This document shows, one piece after another, positions 18,067 through 28,200 of a DNA stretch of 64,000 nt. The stretch spans positions 160,803 to 224,802 of the forward strand of contig BJHS01000002.1 of NCBI GenBank assembly GCA_014193315.1. Reading direction: 5' to 3'. Every line of letters begins with the position of its first letter. The stretch's first letter is position 1. The position numbers and the translations under genes are program-made. The DNA is from Verrucomicrobiota bacterium (GTDB lineage Bacteria > Verrucomicrobiota > Verrucomicrobiia > Opitutales > UBA953). The notes under the pieces are model-generated. The model was not told the DNA's origin, searched no databases, and worked only from the letters and a program-made list of their open reading frames with translations.

Positions 18067-19041
18067 TTAGACGATGCCCGCTTGGTAGATGTCGTGAATC
18101 CGTAGCAAGCCTAGGCAGCGAGCCGAATCCGGCGCCGTCACCGGCAGGACGGAAATCTGGGATGGCCGATCTTCCATGATCCGGGCCGCTTCGCCGAGCG
18201 GCATGGCGGCATGGGCGCGGATCGGATTCTTCGTCATGATGTCGGCTGCCGTCGCGGTGTTGAGGTCGACCCCGCGGCTGAGCGCCCGACGCAGGTCGCC
18301 ATCCGTGATCAGGCCGGCGAGCGTGCCGTCCGGCTGCAGGATACAGGCGGCACCGAGCGGGAACTGCGTCATGGCGATCACCGTCGCGCGCAACGAGGCG
18401 GTCGGCGCGACCTGGGCGCAACGCTCCAAGGGTTGCAGCGCTTCGCCGACGGTGAGCAGGAGGTTACGCCCCAGCTGCCCGGCAGGATGGAACCGGGCGA
18501 AGTCCGCGGCTTGGAAGCCTCGCTGGGTCATGAGAGCGGCGGCCAGGGCGTCGCCCAACGCTAAGGTCAGGAGCGCGCTGGTCGTGGGCACCAGCCCGAG
18601 CGGGTCGGCCTCGGGCCGGGCGCCGATGTCGAGCACCACGTCGGCCTGCGTGGCCAGCGGCGACTGCAGGTTGCCGACGATGGCGATCAAGGGGGACTTG
18701 AACCCGCGGAGCACCGGGATCAACCGGACCAGTTCGGCGGTCGAGCCCGAGCGGGAAAGCAGGATCACGGGGTCGCCCGGCTGGAGAATGCCGAGGTCGC
18801 CGTGGACCGCATCGGCCGCATGCAGGAAAATCGCCGGGGTACCGGTGCTGCACAGGGTCGCCGCGATCTTCTGCCCGATGAGGCCGGATTTACCGACGCC
18901 GCACAGGACGACCTTGCCGGGGTGAGCGGCGATGAGATCGACGGCGTGCGTGAAGGAGCCATCGAGGCGGGTGGCGAGTTCACCGAGGGCCGCGGCCTCG
19001 GCTTGCAATAAGGCGCGGGCGGAGTGGAGGGGAGTGGTCAT
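18067..19041 (-). CDS. kdsD: Arabinose-5-phosphate isomerase (KpsF/GutQ type)
   Basis: 324 aa. The SIS domain (about 30-190) has LCGVGKSGLIGQKIAATLCSTG and LLSRSGSTAEL. Two CBS repeats (about 205-324) follow with LITDGDLRRAL, the KdsD/KpsF arrangement. The enzyme interconverts ribulose-5-P and arabinose-5-P, the first step to Kdo. The track's upstream extension is not family-like; MTTPLHSARALLQAEA is preferred. The gap to kdsB (176 bp) contains octamer repeats. Pairing with kdsB indicates Kdo supply for LPS or for the polysaccharide. Confidence 0.93.
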   Translation of the reverse strand: MTTPLHSARALLQAEAAALGELATRLDGSFTHAVDLIAAHPGKVVLCGVGKSGLIGQKIAATLCSTGTPAIFLHAADAVHGDLGILQPGDPVILLSRSGSTAELVRLIPVLRGFKSPLIAIVGNLQSPLATQADVVLDIGARPEADPLGLVPTTSALLTLALGDALAAALMTQRGFQAADFARFHPAGQLGRNLLLTVGEALQPLERCAQVAPTASLRATVIAMTQFPLGAACILQPDGTLAGLITDGDLRRALSRGVDLNTATAADIMTKNPIRAHAAMPLGEAARIMEDRPSQISVLPVTAPDSARCLGLLRIHDIYQAGIV

Positions 19042-19055
19042 GGAAGTCAGTGATG

Positions 19056-19088
19056 GTTGATCGGTTGAATCGTTGGCCGGTTGGCCAG
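19056..19088 (+). repeat. Period-8 array, four GTTG-type octamers
   Basis: Four consecutive octamers, GTTGATCG, GTTGAATC, GTTGGCCG and GTTGGCCA, plus one G. The same kind of array occurs at 40309-40341 with only 4 mismatches over 33 nt, and in the opposite orientation at 19183-19206 and 40629-40664. All copies are intergenic. Here the array sits just upstream of kdsD. Confidence 0.8.
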
Positions 19089-19182
19089 AGGAGGAAAAGA
19101 GCGGCAACCCAGACGCGGGTTGATTTGAAGCGAAGCCGACTTCGGCTTGTCCGGCACTTAGCGGCGATTTTGCATCGTCATC

Positions 19183-19206
19183 AAGTCAACGGGCCAACTG
19201 GTCAAC
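19183..19206 (-). repeat. Inverted period-8 array, three octamers
   Basis: On the minus strand the octamers read GTTGACCA, GTTGGCCC and GTTGACTT. Together with the plus-strand array at 19056-19088 it brackets the short spacer between kdsB and kdsD. A 7-bp-arm hairpin (AAGCCGA, loop CT) lies between them at 19133-19148. Confidence 0.7.
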
Positions 19207-19217
19207 CCGCCGCGCAA

Positions 19218-19946
19218 TCACACCATCTTCCGGGCGACCTCGAGGTCTTCCGGGGTGTCGATGGCGACGGGGTGGTAGTCGGTCACGACCGTCTGGAACG
19301 TCTGGCCGTGGGCGAGAAAGCGCAGTTGCTCGAGCGACTCGGTAGCCTCCAATTCGGTCGGCGTCAATTGGGCGTAGCCGGCGAGCGTGGCGCGGTCGTA
19401 ACCGTAGACCCCGATGTGCACCCAGTAATCGCGCCGGGCGACCCATTCGGCCGGGTCGACCCCGCGCAGATGCGGGATCGGGCTCCGCGAGAAGTAGATG
19501 GCCGCGCCGTTCTCGGCCCGGACGACTTTGACGACGCTGGCCGCGTGGAGCCGCTCAGCGGTGGCGATGCGCGAGACGGCGGTGACCAAGGGGCAACGCG
19601 TCTCCTTCCAGCGGGTGATGAGGCCATCCAGCAACTCGGGCTGGATGAACGGCTCGTCGCCCTGCACGTTAAGGAAGAACTCCCCGGGCAGCTGGTCGAT
19701 GACGCTGGCCATGCGGGCCGTGCCGGAGGGACAGGCCGGATCCGTCATCAAGACCTCAGCGCCAAAGCCTCGCGCGATACCAGCGACCTCCTCGGAATCA
19801 GTAAGCAAGACGACGCGATCGGCCTGACGGACCTGGCGGGCGCGCTCCCAGACGTGCTGGACGACGGGCTTACCACCAAGATCGAGCACGACCTTGCGGG
19901 GGAGCCGCGTGGAGGCGAGGCGGGCGGGGATGCAGAGGGTGACCAT
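19218..19946 (-). CDS. kdsB: 3-deoxy-manno-octulosonate cytidylyltransferase
   Basis: 242 aa, complete. The nucleotide-binding start IPARLASTRLPRKVVLDLGGKP, the FLNVQGDEPFI metal-binding motif, GTARMASV and the C-terminal VAIDTPEDLE are all KdsB hallmarks. It activates Kdo as CMP-Kdo using CTP in the cytoplasm. It is the first gene of the long minus-strand polysaccharide block. The 115 bp before it, up to the stop of the GbsR-like gene, contain no clear promoter that I can identify, so co-transcription with the regulator is possible. Confidence 0.95.
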   Translation of the reverse strand: MVTLCIPARLASTRLPRKVVLDLGGKPVVQHVWERARQVRQADRVVLLTDSEEVAGIARGFGAEVLMTDPACPSGTARMASVIDQLPGEFFLNVQGDEPFIQPELLDGLITRWKETRCPLVTAVSRIATAERLHAASVVKVVRAENGAAIYFSRSPIPHLRGVDPAEWVARRDYWVHIGVYGYDRATLAGYAQLTPTELEATESLEQLRFLAHGQTFQTVVTDYHPVAIDTPEDLEVARKMV

Positions 19947-20061
19947 GGGAAAGTGGGGGCGGGAAAATCGCGAAAGGCGGGCAGGCTACCGCCCGTGGCG
20001 GCGCTGGGGGCCGACACGTACGGTGAGGAATGGACTGTCTGCCGGTCACCCGGCGAAAGCG

Positions 20062-20589
20062 TTAAGACCCCTTGGGCGGGGGGAGCATCAAGGGGAAGAG
20101 CTCGAGGGCGCGGGTGTTCCAGCGCTTGAGTCGGCTCAACCTTTCGATGACTTCCGGGGAGGACCTGGTGACCTCGGCGCCCTCCAGCACCCGTTGCAGG
20201 ACGGGCGTGGAGTGTTGCAGGGCTGGGAGGACTTGGCTCCGGATGAGGTTGACCAAGGAAGCGGCGAGGGAGGGGGTCGGTTGCCAACGCTCACGGCGAG
20301 CCCCTTTGGCTTTGACGGAGAGGATCATCTCGTGGTCCCTAAGGAACTTAAGTCCCTGACTGACAGACCCTTTGCTCATTTTAAGGCGGGCCTGGACCTG
20401 ATCGAAGTCCAGGGGATGTTCCGCCCCATAGAGCAGGGCGTAGATTTGGGCGACGGAGCGCGGCACCCCTAAAATCCCGGCCATCCGGACAAAGAAATCG
20501 GACAGCTCCTGCTCATGGGAAGGGAGCCCAAGCGGGGGTCGGGCCCGGCGGGGGCGAGCCGACAGGGGTTTCTTGGAGGGCGGCGTCAT
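20062..20589 (-). CDS. GbsR/MarR-type transcriptional regulator
   Basis: 175 aa. A basic Pro-rich N-terminal tail of about 22 residues is followed by a winged helix-turn-helix (AQIYALLYGAEHPLDFDQVQARL, then MSKGSVSQGLKFLRDHEMI), as in GbsR-like members of the MarR superfamily, and a C-terminal helical dimerisation region. It lies directly upstream of the polysaccharide block, same strand, and is divergent from the oxidoreductase gene. A near-perfect palindrome at 20619-20634, 30 bp before its start codon, is a candidate binding site. A role in controlling exopolysaccharide genes is inference from position. Confidence 0.82.
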   Translation of the reverse strand: MTPPSKKPLSARPRRARPPLGLPSHEQELSDFFVRMAGILGVPRSVAQIYALLYGAEHPLDFDQVQARLKMSKGSVSQGLKFLRDHEMILSVKAKGARRERWQPTPSLAASLVNLIRSQVLPALQHSTPVLQRVLEGAEVTRSSPEVIERLSRLKRWNTRALELFPLMLPPPKGS

Positions 20590-20618
20590 CGATGCTTCCG
20601 GGGGCAGGACCTCTATGT

Positions 20619-20634
20619 TTCAATAATTTTTGAA
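20619..20634. promoter_or_regulatory. Candidate operator palindrome between divergent genes
   Basis: TTCAATAATTTTTGAA is a 16-bp inverted repeat with one mismatched pair (TTCAA arms, AT-rich centre). It stands out in a GC-rich 151-bp region between the GbsR-like regulator (starting at 20589, minus) and the oxidoreductase (starting at 20741, plus). MarR-superfamily regulators typically bind palindromes of this size near their own promoter. Confidence 0.5.
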
Positions 20635-20740
20635 CTATGGCAAGGGGGTTCTGCCGGATTGGGGTGTTTTACCTGAAGGAGCACCCCCTTGGCATCCACT
20701 TGCAAGGGCGCCTTCCCCCTCCCTACCCTGCCCCACCCCC

Positions 20741-22006
20741 ATGCGCCGTCTTACCTTGGCTTTTTGCGGATGTGGCTCCCGAGCGCGGACCTACGCAGGG
20801 ATCGCAGCCGGCATGCCGGACCAATTCTCACTGGTGGCCGCCGCCGATCCAGTGGCGGCGCGGGTCGACGTCATCCGGGGTCATGCCGGCGGCCAAGCTG
20901 ACTTCCGGACCTACCCCTCGGCGGAAGCCATGTTCGCCGCCGGCAAGCCAGCCGATGTGGTGGTCATCGCCACCCAAGACGCCCAACACCGCGCCCATGC
21001 GATCCAGGCGATGGAGCTCGGCTGCGACCTGCTCCTCGAGAAGCCGATCGCCCATCGGCTCGACGACACCTTGGCCGTGCGGGACGCCGCCCGCCGCCTC
21101 GGTCGGCGCGTGGTGGTCTGCCATGTCCTCCGCTACACGCCGTTCTACGCCCGCGTGCAGGCGTTGCTTCGGTCCGGGGCGATCGGCGAAATCGTCTCGG
21201 CCAATTTCATCGAGGGGGTCCAGCCCTGGCATCAGGCCCACTCCTTTGTCCGCGGGCACTGGTCCGTGGCAGCCACCTCCTCTCCGATGATCCTGGCCAA
21301 GAGCTGCCACGACATGGACCTGCTCGCCTGGTTGCTCGACCGGCCCTGCGAAGCCATTTCATCCCACGGGGCATTGACGCATTTCACCGCGGCCCAGGCG
21401 CCCGACGGCGCGCCCCCGCGCTGCACCGATGGCTGCCCGGCGGCGGCGACGTGCCGCTACGACGCCCATCTCTACGCGAAGCCGGAAGGCCGACGCTGGC
21501 TGGCGATGGTCTTTGACCGAGCCAAGGAAGCCAGCGATGCGGAAATCTTCGACTGGCTCCGGACGAGCCGGTGGGGCCGGTGTGCCTACCGTTGCGACAA
21601 CGACGTGGTCGACCATCAGGTGATCGCCGCCCGCTTCGCCGGCGCGGTGACCGCGACGTTCACGATGACGGCTTTCGACGAAGGTCGGCACCTGGAGATT
21701 TTCGGGACCGAAGGTGTCCTCCGCGGCGGGGCCTTCGTGAAGAAGCAGTTGGGCTACGACCTTGTCCTCACGCGCCACGGTTGGCAGCAGGAGCCAGAAA
21801 AGATCTCGGTCGAGACCCCGACCCAAGGCTACGCCGGTCACGGCGGGGGCGACCATGGCCTCATGCACACCCTCCACGCGGACCTGACTTGCCCGGACCC
21901 GACGGCGATGCGCTCCTCGCTCGAGGTCTCGATGCAAAGCCACCTCATGGCCTTCGCGGCCGAGGAGTCTCGCCGCTCAGGTCAGACCGTAACCTTGGCG
22001 GTCTGA
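20741..22006 (+). CDS. Gfo/Idh/MocA-family oxidoreductase
   Basis: 421 aa. The N-terminal Rossmann domain has the glycine-rich FCGCGSRARTYAG loop and the LLEKPIAH motif carrying the family lysine. The C-terminal domain has CHDMDLLAWLLDRP and a cysteine group (CTDGCPAAATC) seen in a subset of the family. These enzymes oxidise or reduce sugars or sugar derivatives with NAD(P). The ATG at 20741 is used because the 37 upstream codons are Pro-rich and lack similarity. It is transcribed away from the regulator; the substrate is unknown. Confidence 0.88.
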   Translation: MRRLTLAFCGCGSRARTYAGIAAGMPDQFSLVAAADPVAARVDVIRGHAGGQADFRTYPSAEAMFAAGKPADVVVIATQDAQHRAHAIQAMELGCDLLLEKPIAHRLDDTLAVRDAARRLGRRVVVCHVLRYTPFYARVQALLRSGAIGEIVSANFIEGVQPWHQAHSFVRGHWSVAATSSPMILAKSCHDMDLLAWLLDRPCEAISSHGALTHFTAAQAPDGAPPRCTDGCPAAATCRYDAHLYAKPEGRRWLAMVFDRAKEASDAEIFDWLRTSRWGRCAYRCDNDVVDHQVIAARFAGAVTATFTMTAFDEGRHLEIFGTEGVLRGGAFVKKQLGYDLVLTRHGWQQEPEKISVETPTQGYAGHGGGDHGLMHTLHADLTCPDPTAMRSSLEVSMQSHLMAFAAEESRRSGQTVTLAV

Positions 22007-22031
22007 CGGTTGCCGCGAAAATTGTCCACCG

Positions 22032-22109
22032 TGGCGCCCCCTTGGGGATTCGAACCCCAGTTACTTCGATGAAAACGAGGTGTCCTGGACCGGGCTAGAC
22101 GAAGGGGGC
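22032..22109 (-). tRNA. tRNA-Glu (anticodon TTC), CCA encoded
   Basis: 78 nt including the 3' CCA. Acceptor stem GCCCCCT pairs with AGGGGGC, the T arm is TGGGG-TTCGAAT-CCCCA, and the anticodon loop TTTTCAT reads TTC. The D-arm start (CTTCGTCTAG) is typical of bacterial tRNA-Glu. One oddity: the anticodon stem CCTCG/CGAAG contains a C-A mismatch at its second pair. Confidence 0.93.
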
Positions 22110-22126
22110 GGACGGTGGAAGAGCCG

Positions 22127-22154
22127 AAGTTAGGAACGAGGGTGCCTTGGTCAA
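22127..22154 (-). promoter_or_regulatory. Candidate tRNA-Glu promoter
   Basis: On the minus strand TTGACC (22154-22149) is followed after 16 nt by TAACTT (22132-22127), which ends 17 nt before the tRNA 5' end. The -35 match is good and the -10 match is weak, so this is tentative. Confidence 0.4.
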
Positions 22155-22172
22155 GGTTTTTGGGCTGGGATC

Positions 22173-22205
22173 AAAAAAGGGCGGCGACCCGTCGGATTGC
22201 CGCCC
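22173..22205 (-). terminator. Rho-independent terminator of the autotransporter pair
   Basis: On the minus strand GGGCGGC (22205-22199) and GCCGCCC (22185-22179) form a perfect 7-bp GC stem with a 13-nt loop, followed at once by six T. It lies about 30 nt after the stop codon of the first autotransporter and separates it from tRNA-Glu. Confidence 0.85.
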
Positions 22206-22233
22206 CGTTTGGGCGAATCTGGACCTTTTAGGC

Positions 22234-25200
22234 TTAGAACCGTTTACGGTAGCTGAAGTTCAAGCCCGTCGAGTTGCCCTGGTTCTTCTCGTAGGTCAGG
22301 CCCAGGCTGTAGGTCGTGTTCTCGTTCGGCCCGAAGCTCAGCGACGGAGCGAAGTAGTAACCCGAACCGCCGGTGACACGAAGCGCCGAGGAGTAGCTGG
22401 TGCCGTTCAAGGCTGCCTGATCCGTGTTCGCCGTCGTGAAGTCGGCGGTCTCGCCGGAACCCTGCTTGAGGTAACCGAGGTCGGCCGACAGGCGGTAGCG
22501 CCAGGTGCCATCCTCGGATTCCCATTGCTTGTGGAAGCCGACGCCCGCGCGAATCGCCATCTGGCTCACCGACTTGGCGGTCACCTGGAGCGCATCGGCT
22601 TGGCCGGTTTCGTCGAGGCCCGAGACCTTGGTCGAGGAAACTTCGGCCCCAAGGAACGGCGTGGCGTAAGCTCCGACCGACTTCATCGGGAAGACCGTCC
22701 CCAGACGGACCCAGCCGCCGATGGTCGTGGCCGTGGGGGACGAGGTGTTGGTCGAGCCCGGGCTGGTGAGCGAGGACCGCGTCGCGCTGCCGGAGAGGCG
22801 GCTGACGGAAACCCCGGCATCGAGCGACATCAAGTCATTGAAGAACGTGGTGCCCGCGAAGGCGTCCGCCCGGATATCATTGCCGTTAAACTTGGCGCTG
22901 GTGTCACCCGAGGTGGTGACGTGGTTGCCACCGATGACAAAGCCGAGGTTGGCCCCCTCGTTGGTCTGCTTGATGACCCCAGCGGAAACCCCGTAGAGGT
23001 TCCCCTTGGTCTGGACCTGGCCGGAAGCGCCGAGCTTGAGCTGGCGGGCGTCGCTATTGAAGAACCACTCGGACTGTACGATGGAGAGGCCGGAGCGATC
23101 GAAACGCCGCATCTCCAAGCGCTTGGCGATGGCGTCCTCCGAGGTGCGCAAACCTTCGATCGAGATAGCGGCCACCGAAGCGGCCCCAAACGGCGTGAGG
23201 CTATGAATGGCCGACTGCAACTGGGCGTCCGTCATGAGCGCGAGCTTCGAGCCGAGCAGATTGAACGTGCCGGCCGGGGTCGCCTGCCACACGTCGTCGG
23301 CCGTGCCGAGGTTGGTGTCGACGCCGGCCGAATGGGTCGTCCATTTCACCGAAGTCAGGATCTTGATGACGGCGATGAGCGGGGTCGGGCCTTGGAAGGC
23401 CTCATATTCCGCCGTGTTGCGGACGGAGTAGACGGCGATCTCGTTGGGTAGGACGGGGACGCCGATCGTTCCCAGGGTGGTCGTGAGATTGCCGGAAGCA
23501 GCGGACGTCAATTTGACATTCAGCGTGATGGTGTTGGTGGCATTATCGATGGCCTTGATCACGGCATTAGCGGGCACCCCCGTGCCGGTCGCCGCTTGGC
23601 CCATCACTAAGCCGGTCACATCATTAAGGGTGATCGTATCGGTGCCGACGGCCCCCGCCGTCACGGCCTTCACGTTATTGCCCGGGATCGAGAGCAGGTA
23701 GGGCTTCGGGGCCAAGCCGGTCATGGTGATACTCGCGGCCGGGATGACGGAAGTGAAGTACGAGGCGCTGGTCTTGCTCGGGGTGATCGCCACCGTGCCC
23801 GTGGGCGCGGCGGTGAGGTTACCGCTGAGCGAGACGCCGGCGGCGGCCGCCAAGGTGTCCGGCGGCGTGGCGGTCAAGGTCTTGCTGACGGTGATGCTGG
23901 TGCCCGCCGTGATCGCGGTGATGACGGAGCCGGCCTGCAGGCCGGTGCCGGCGATAACCTGACCGACAGCGAGGCCGGTGGTGTCGTTGGTCAGAACGTC
24001 AAAGGTGCCGACGACGCCACCGGTCGGGGTGACGGACTTGGCCTTGACGACCGCGGAGATGCTGGTCCCGGCGGCGAGACCGGTGCCGGCGAGGACTTGG
24101 CCAACCTTGAGGCCAGCGGTACTCGTGGTGGCGAGGAACGGCGAGCCCGAAGCGCCGCCGACGGTGGCGACGGTGACGGTCGCCGGGGTGAGGCCCTTGA
24201 AGAGCACAAAGCGTTGGCCGCGGGCCAAGGCGTCGACGCCGAACTGCGCGAGCTCGATCTTGCCGGTACCGCCTTGGTTGAGGTCAGCCGTGCCGAGGAA
24301 TTCAATCTGGTCGTTGAGCGTGCCGTTGAGCGCGGTCGCCGACAGCTCCATCTGGAAGGTGCCGGAGTTCGTGACGTCGCCGTTGACGGTGATCACGCCA
24401 GGCGAATAGCCCGGGGCGACCGTACCGGCGTTGGCGAAGGTCACCGGGGCGGCGACCGTACCCATCACGGCGGAGCCCCGCAGAACGGAGGTCGCGTCGA
24501 CCGTGACGTTACCGGCCACCGCGATGTTCGCGTTGCTGGAAGTCCCGAGTTGGACGGCGGCGGAGCCGATGAGGTTGAGGCCGCCAGCGAAACCGCTGCC
24601 AATGGTGAGCAAGCCCGCGCCCGCCGCGCCGAGGACGTCGATCGCCCCGGTCCCGTTGGAGGAGGAGAAGGCGCCCGTCGCGATTTCCGCCGCGTTGGTA
24701 TCCTGCTGGATGGCGAGGGCGCCGCCGTTAAGCTCGATCGGGCGACCACCCAAGATGCTGGCCGCCTGGGCCTTCACGATGAGGCGACCCGCCTCGATCA
24801 CGTAGGACGAAAAGACCGGCGCGGTCACGCTGGCCGTGGTGCCGTCGAGGACGCCAGCCCCGGTCTTGATGAAGCGACCCGCCCCGGCGACGCCGAGCAC
24901 CGTGCCAGCGAAGACTTCCGGGGCGAGCATCGTGCCGACCTCGGCGCGGACCGCCACGGAGCCTTGGCTGGTGAGCGTGTTGGAGCTCTTCGCCAAGGTC
25001 AGGCTCTCGCCGTTGAAGGCGGCGAGGATCTCGATGTGCCCCGCCTCGGTGGTCGTGCCAACCGTGAGGGTGTTGACGAAACCGAAGGCCCCGGAACCCG
25101 GGAAGTTGTTGGCGAAGGCGGGGTTCAGGAAACTGGCCCGACCGGCGCCAACCAAGGTGAGGTTCGTGTCGACGTAAGAATAAACTTCGCCGCGCATGGT

Positions 25201-28200
25201 TGTGGAGAAGGCCTGGTGCAGGGTGACATCCTGCGAAGCTCCCGCCGGCGCATTATTGATCCCGCTGAGATTGGTGAAGATGAATTCGGTATTCGCGTCG
25301 CCGGACACGGCAACCACGTCGGCTTGGCCGGAGCTGCGGAGGGTGACGTGCCCGGTGAGGCCCAAGGCGGACACTCTGGGGCGGGCGTCCAGGCGCACCA
25401 CGGACCAGGGATTAGGGTCCCCGGCATTACCGGTCCCCAGCAACTCGAGCGTCGTCAGCGAACCGACGGTCGACCCGGCGATCTGGTTGCCCAAGGAGCG
25501 CAGGGTGTCATTGCCCAGTTTGATCTGCAAGGCAGCCCCGTTGGAGATGACCGCGCTGGCGAGGTCGGTCACGCCGCCCGTGGTGCTACCAGAGCCATTG
25601 GCGCGGTCGTCATGGACGATCAGCTTGCCACCCTGGACGACAAAATTCGTCGCGGTGTTGTTGGCGTTGCTGAGCTCGACGACGCCGGTGCCGGTCTTGA
25701 GGATCGTGCCGCCCATCGTGCCCGTGCCGAGGTTGGTGCTGGTGACCGGGCGGTCGAACGTCCAAGCCGCTGTGGGGTCGTCGTTGTTGAAGCCGATGGT
25801 GGCGCCGTCGTCGACAGAGAGGCTGGCGTTACCGTACCCGGCCTGGCTGCCGATCAGGGTGCCCGCGTGGATGTTCAGGTCGCCCAAGACGTTGGCCGAC
25901 CCCAGCCGAGCGAGGTTGAGGGTGCCCGCGCCGAACTTCTCGATATCGGCCCCGCCGGTGATCTGACCGCGGTAGATGGTCGTGGTGCCCGTGGAAGTGT
26001 TGACCGTCAGGGTCGTGTTATTGCCGATGATGACGGAGGTCGCCGCCCCCGAGACATTGGCGAGGTCCTGGTCGAAGCCGGAGACATCGAGCGTCGTCCC
26101 CGCGCCGAGCGTGACGGCGGAGGCATCGCGGAAGGCGGCCTCGGTGTTCACGATGAGGGTGCCGCCCGTCAGGTTCACGGCGCCGGTGATCGCAAGCGGC
26201 ACGTCCAGGGTCAGCGTGCCGGCCCCGGTCTTCTCGAAATTACCCGCGCCGACGATGTCGCCCTGCTGGAAGGCGACGGCGCCACCCAAGGGGTTAGTCG
26301 TCGCGGCGCTCAACGTGACGGTGTTGGTGGCGGCATCCAGCGCCACGACCGTGCCGAGCAGGCCGGCGATACCCGTGACGGTGTTGTCGAAGACGCTCAT
26401 GCCGAGGCGAAGCCCTTCGACCGTCGGCACGGTCAGCGTCGTCCCCGCGGTGATCTGGTTGCCCAGGATGATAATCCAGTCGCCGTAGGTCTCGTGGCCG
26501 GTGATGGTGCCGGTGACGGGGACCGTCGAGGCGTTGTTCAGGGTGATCGAGTTAGCACCCACGGCGACGATGAAGGAGCCGTTGGGGATGCCGGTGCCGG
26601 AAACCAACTGGTTGCGGTAGAAGCCTGCGGAAGAAGCGACGGGGATGATGGCACTCACAGCGACCTGGGAGCCCGTCGTACCCGCGACCTTGTCGGCGAA
26701 GGTGGTGCCGGCCGCCACGTTGATCACGCCGTACTCCGTGCCGTCCGTCGGCAGGGCGTTGACGATCACTTTGCCGGCCTGCACGGTCAGCGTGCCGGTG
26801 GCGGTGAAATCGCCGCCGATGGTCAGCGTGCCGGCGCCGGTCTTGACAGTGTTACCCTGGCCGCTGATCGAGCCGGTCCAGGCGAGGTCATTCGGGGTAT
26901 TGAGCTGGAAGCTCGTGCCCGCGCGCACGCTCACGAGACCACCGGTGATCGACGAAAGGTTGCCGGGGTTGAATTCGACCACGCCCTGGACGATGTCGAT
27001 TTGGCCCGTGGACCAGCCGGTGGTCGTGTTGATCACGAGGGTGCCGGCGCCGAGCTTCTCGAAGCCGCCAAAGCCCGTAATCGCCCGATCGAAAGCATGG
27101 GAGCCGCTGTCGACGTTGATCGCGAGCGAGCCGAGCGCCCCGATCACGATGCCCGAGGTGTTCGGGACCGCGTCCCAATTGAGCTGCAGGATGCCGCCCT
27201 GGATGTTGGTGGCGCCGGTGTAGGTGTTGATTCCCCCGAGGATCAGGCGCTCGGGGCCGACCTTGGTCAGGCCGCCGGTGCCGGTGATGGTGCCGCGGAA
27301 GGAAAGGACCTGCGTGTCGGTGGAAGTCAGGACCCGCACCGAACCGGCCGCGGCCGCGGTCAGCGAGGTGGAGAGCGTGATGATGTTGCCGTTGATCGCG
27401 GTGATGGTCGCGCCGGCGGGGATGCCCGTCCCGATCACGGTACGCCCGACCACGAGGCCGGTGACGTCGGCGAGGGTGACGGTGTTGGCGCCGAGGGTAC
27501 CGGTGACAACGGTCTTCAAGACCTGCTCGCCTAAGGTGCTGGCCAGGAAGCCGATGGTGTTGTCGCGGGACATGCCGGCGACCGGCAGGTTGGTCAGACG
27601 GCCGGCGGACTGATCCGTCAGGGCCTTGTCGAGGGTGATGGTGTTGCCGTTGATCGCCGTGATCACGGCGCCGGTGGGGATGCCGGTCCGGATCGCGAGC
27701 GTGCCGGCGGCCGGGGCAATCAAATTGGTGTCGAGGGTGATGGTGTTGCCGTTGATCGCCGTGATCTTGGCCCCCGTCGGGACGCCGCTGAGCACCGTGA
27801 GGGTGCCCGAGGAAGTCGCGGTTAGAGTCGTGCTGAGGGTGATGACATTCGTGCCGGCGTTGATTGCGGTGATCGTGGTGCCGGCCGGGATACCGACCCC
27901 CGTGACCATCTGCCCGACGACGAGGTTATTGACGTCGGCGAGGGTCATGGTGTTCGCGTTCAGGTTACCCCGGGTCACGGCCTTGGTGGACGAGGCGGAG
28001 AAAACCGTCTGGCCGATCGCGAGGTCATCCGTGCTCGCCACATCCAAGGTCGGCTGAGAGGCGGTCACGCTGCCGGCCGCCGACGCCGTGAGTAAATTGC
28101 TCAGGGTCAACTTATTGGTAGCGAGGTCGATCGCGGTGATGGTGGTGCCGGCCGGGATGCCAGTGGCGACGGTCAGGTTGCCGGAAGAGGCCGTGGTCAA

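Noticed and set aside
19133..19148. Hairpin as kdsB terminator
   Set aside because: The 7-bp stem is perfect but no T-run follows on the minus strand, and the operon seems to continue into kdsD.
24097..27534. A 1145-codon open frame on the plus strand inside autotransporter A
   Set aside because: It is antisense to a gene with clear signal peptide, repeats and barrel. Its protein is rich in Arg, Gly, Asp and Glu without recognisable domains, as expected of a shadow frame over repetitive GC-rich sequence.
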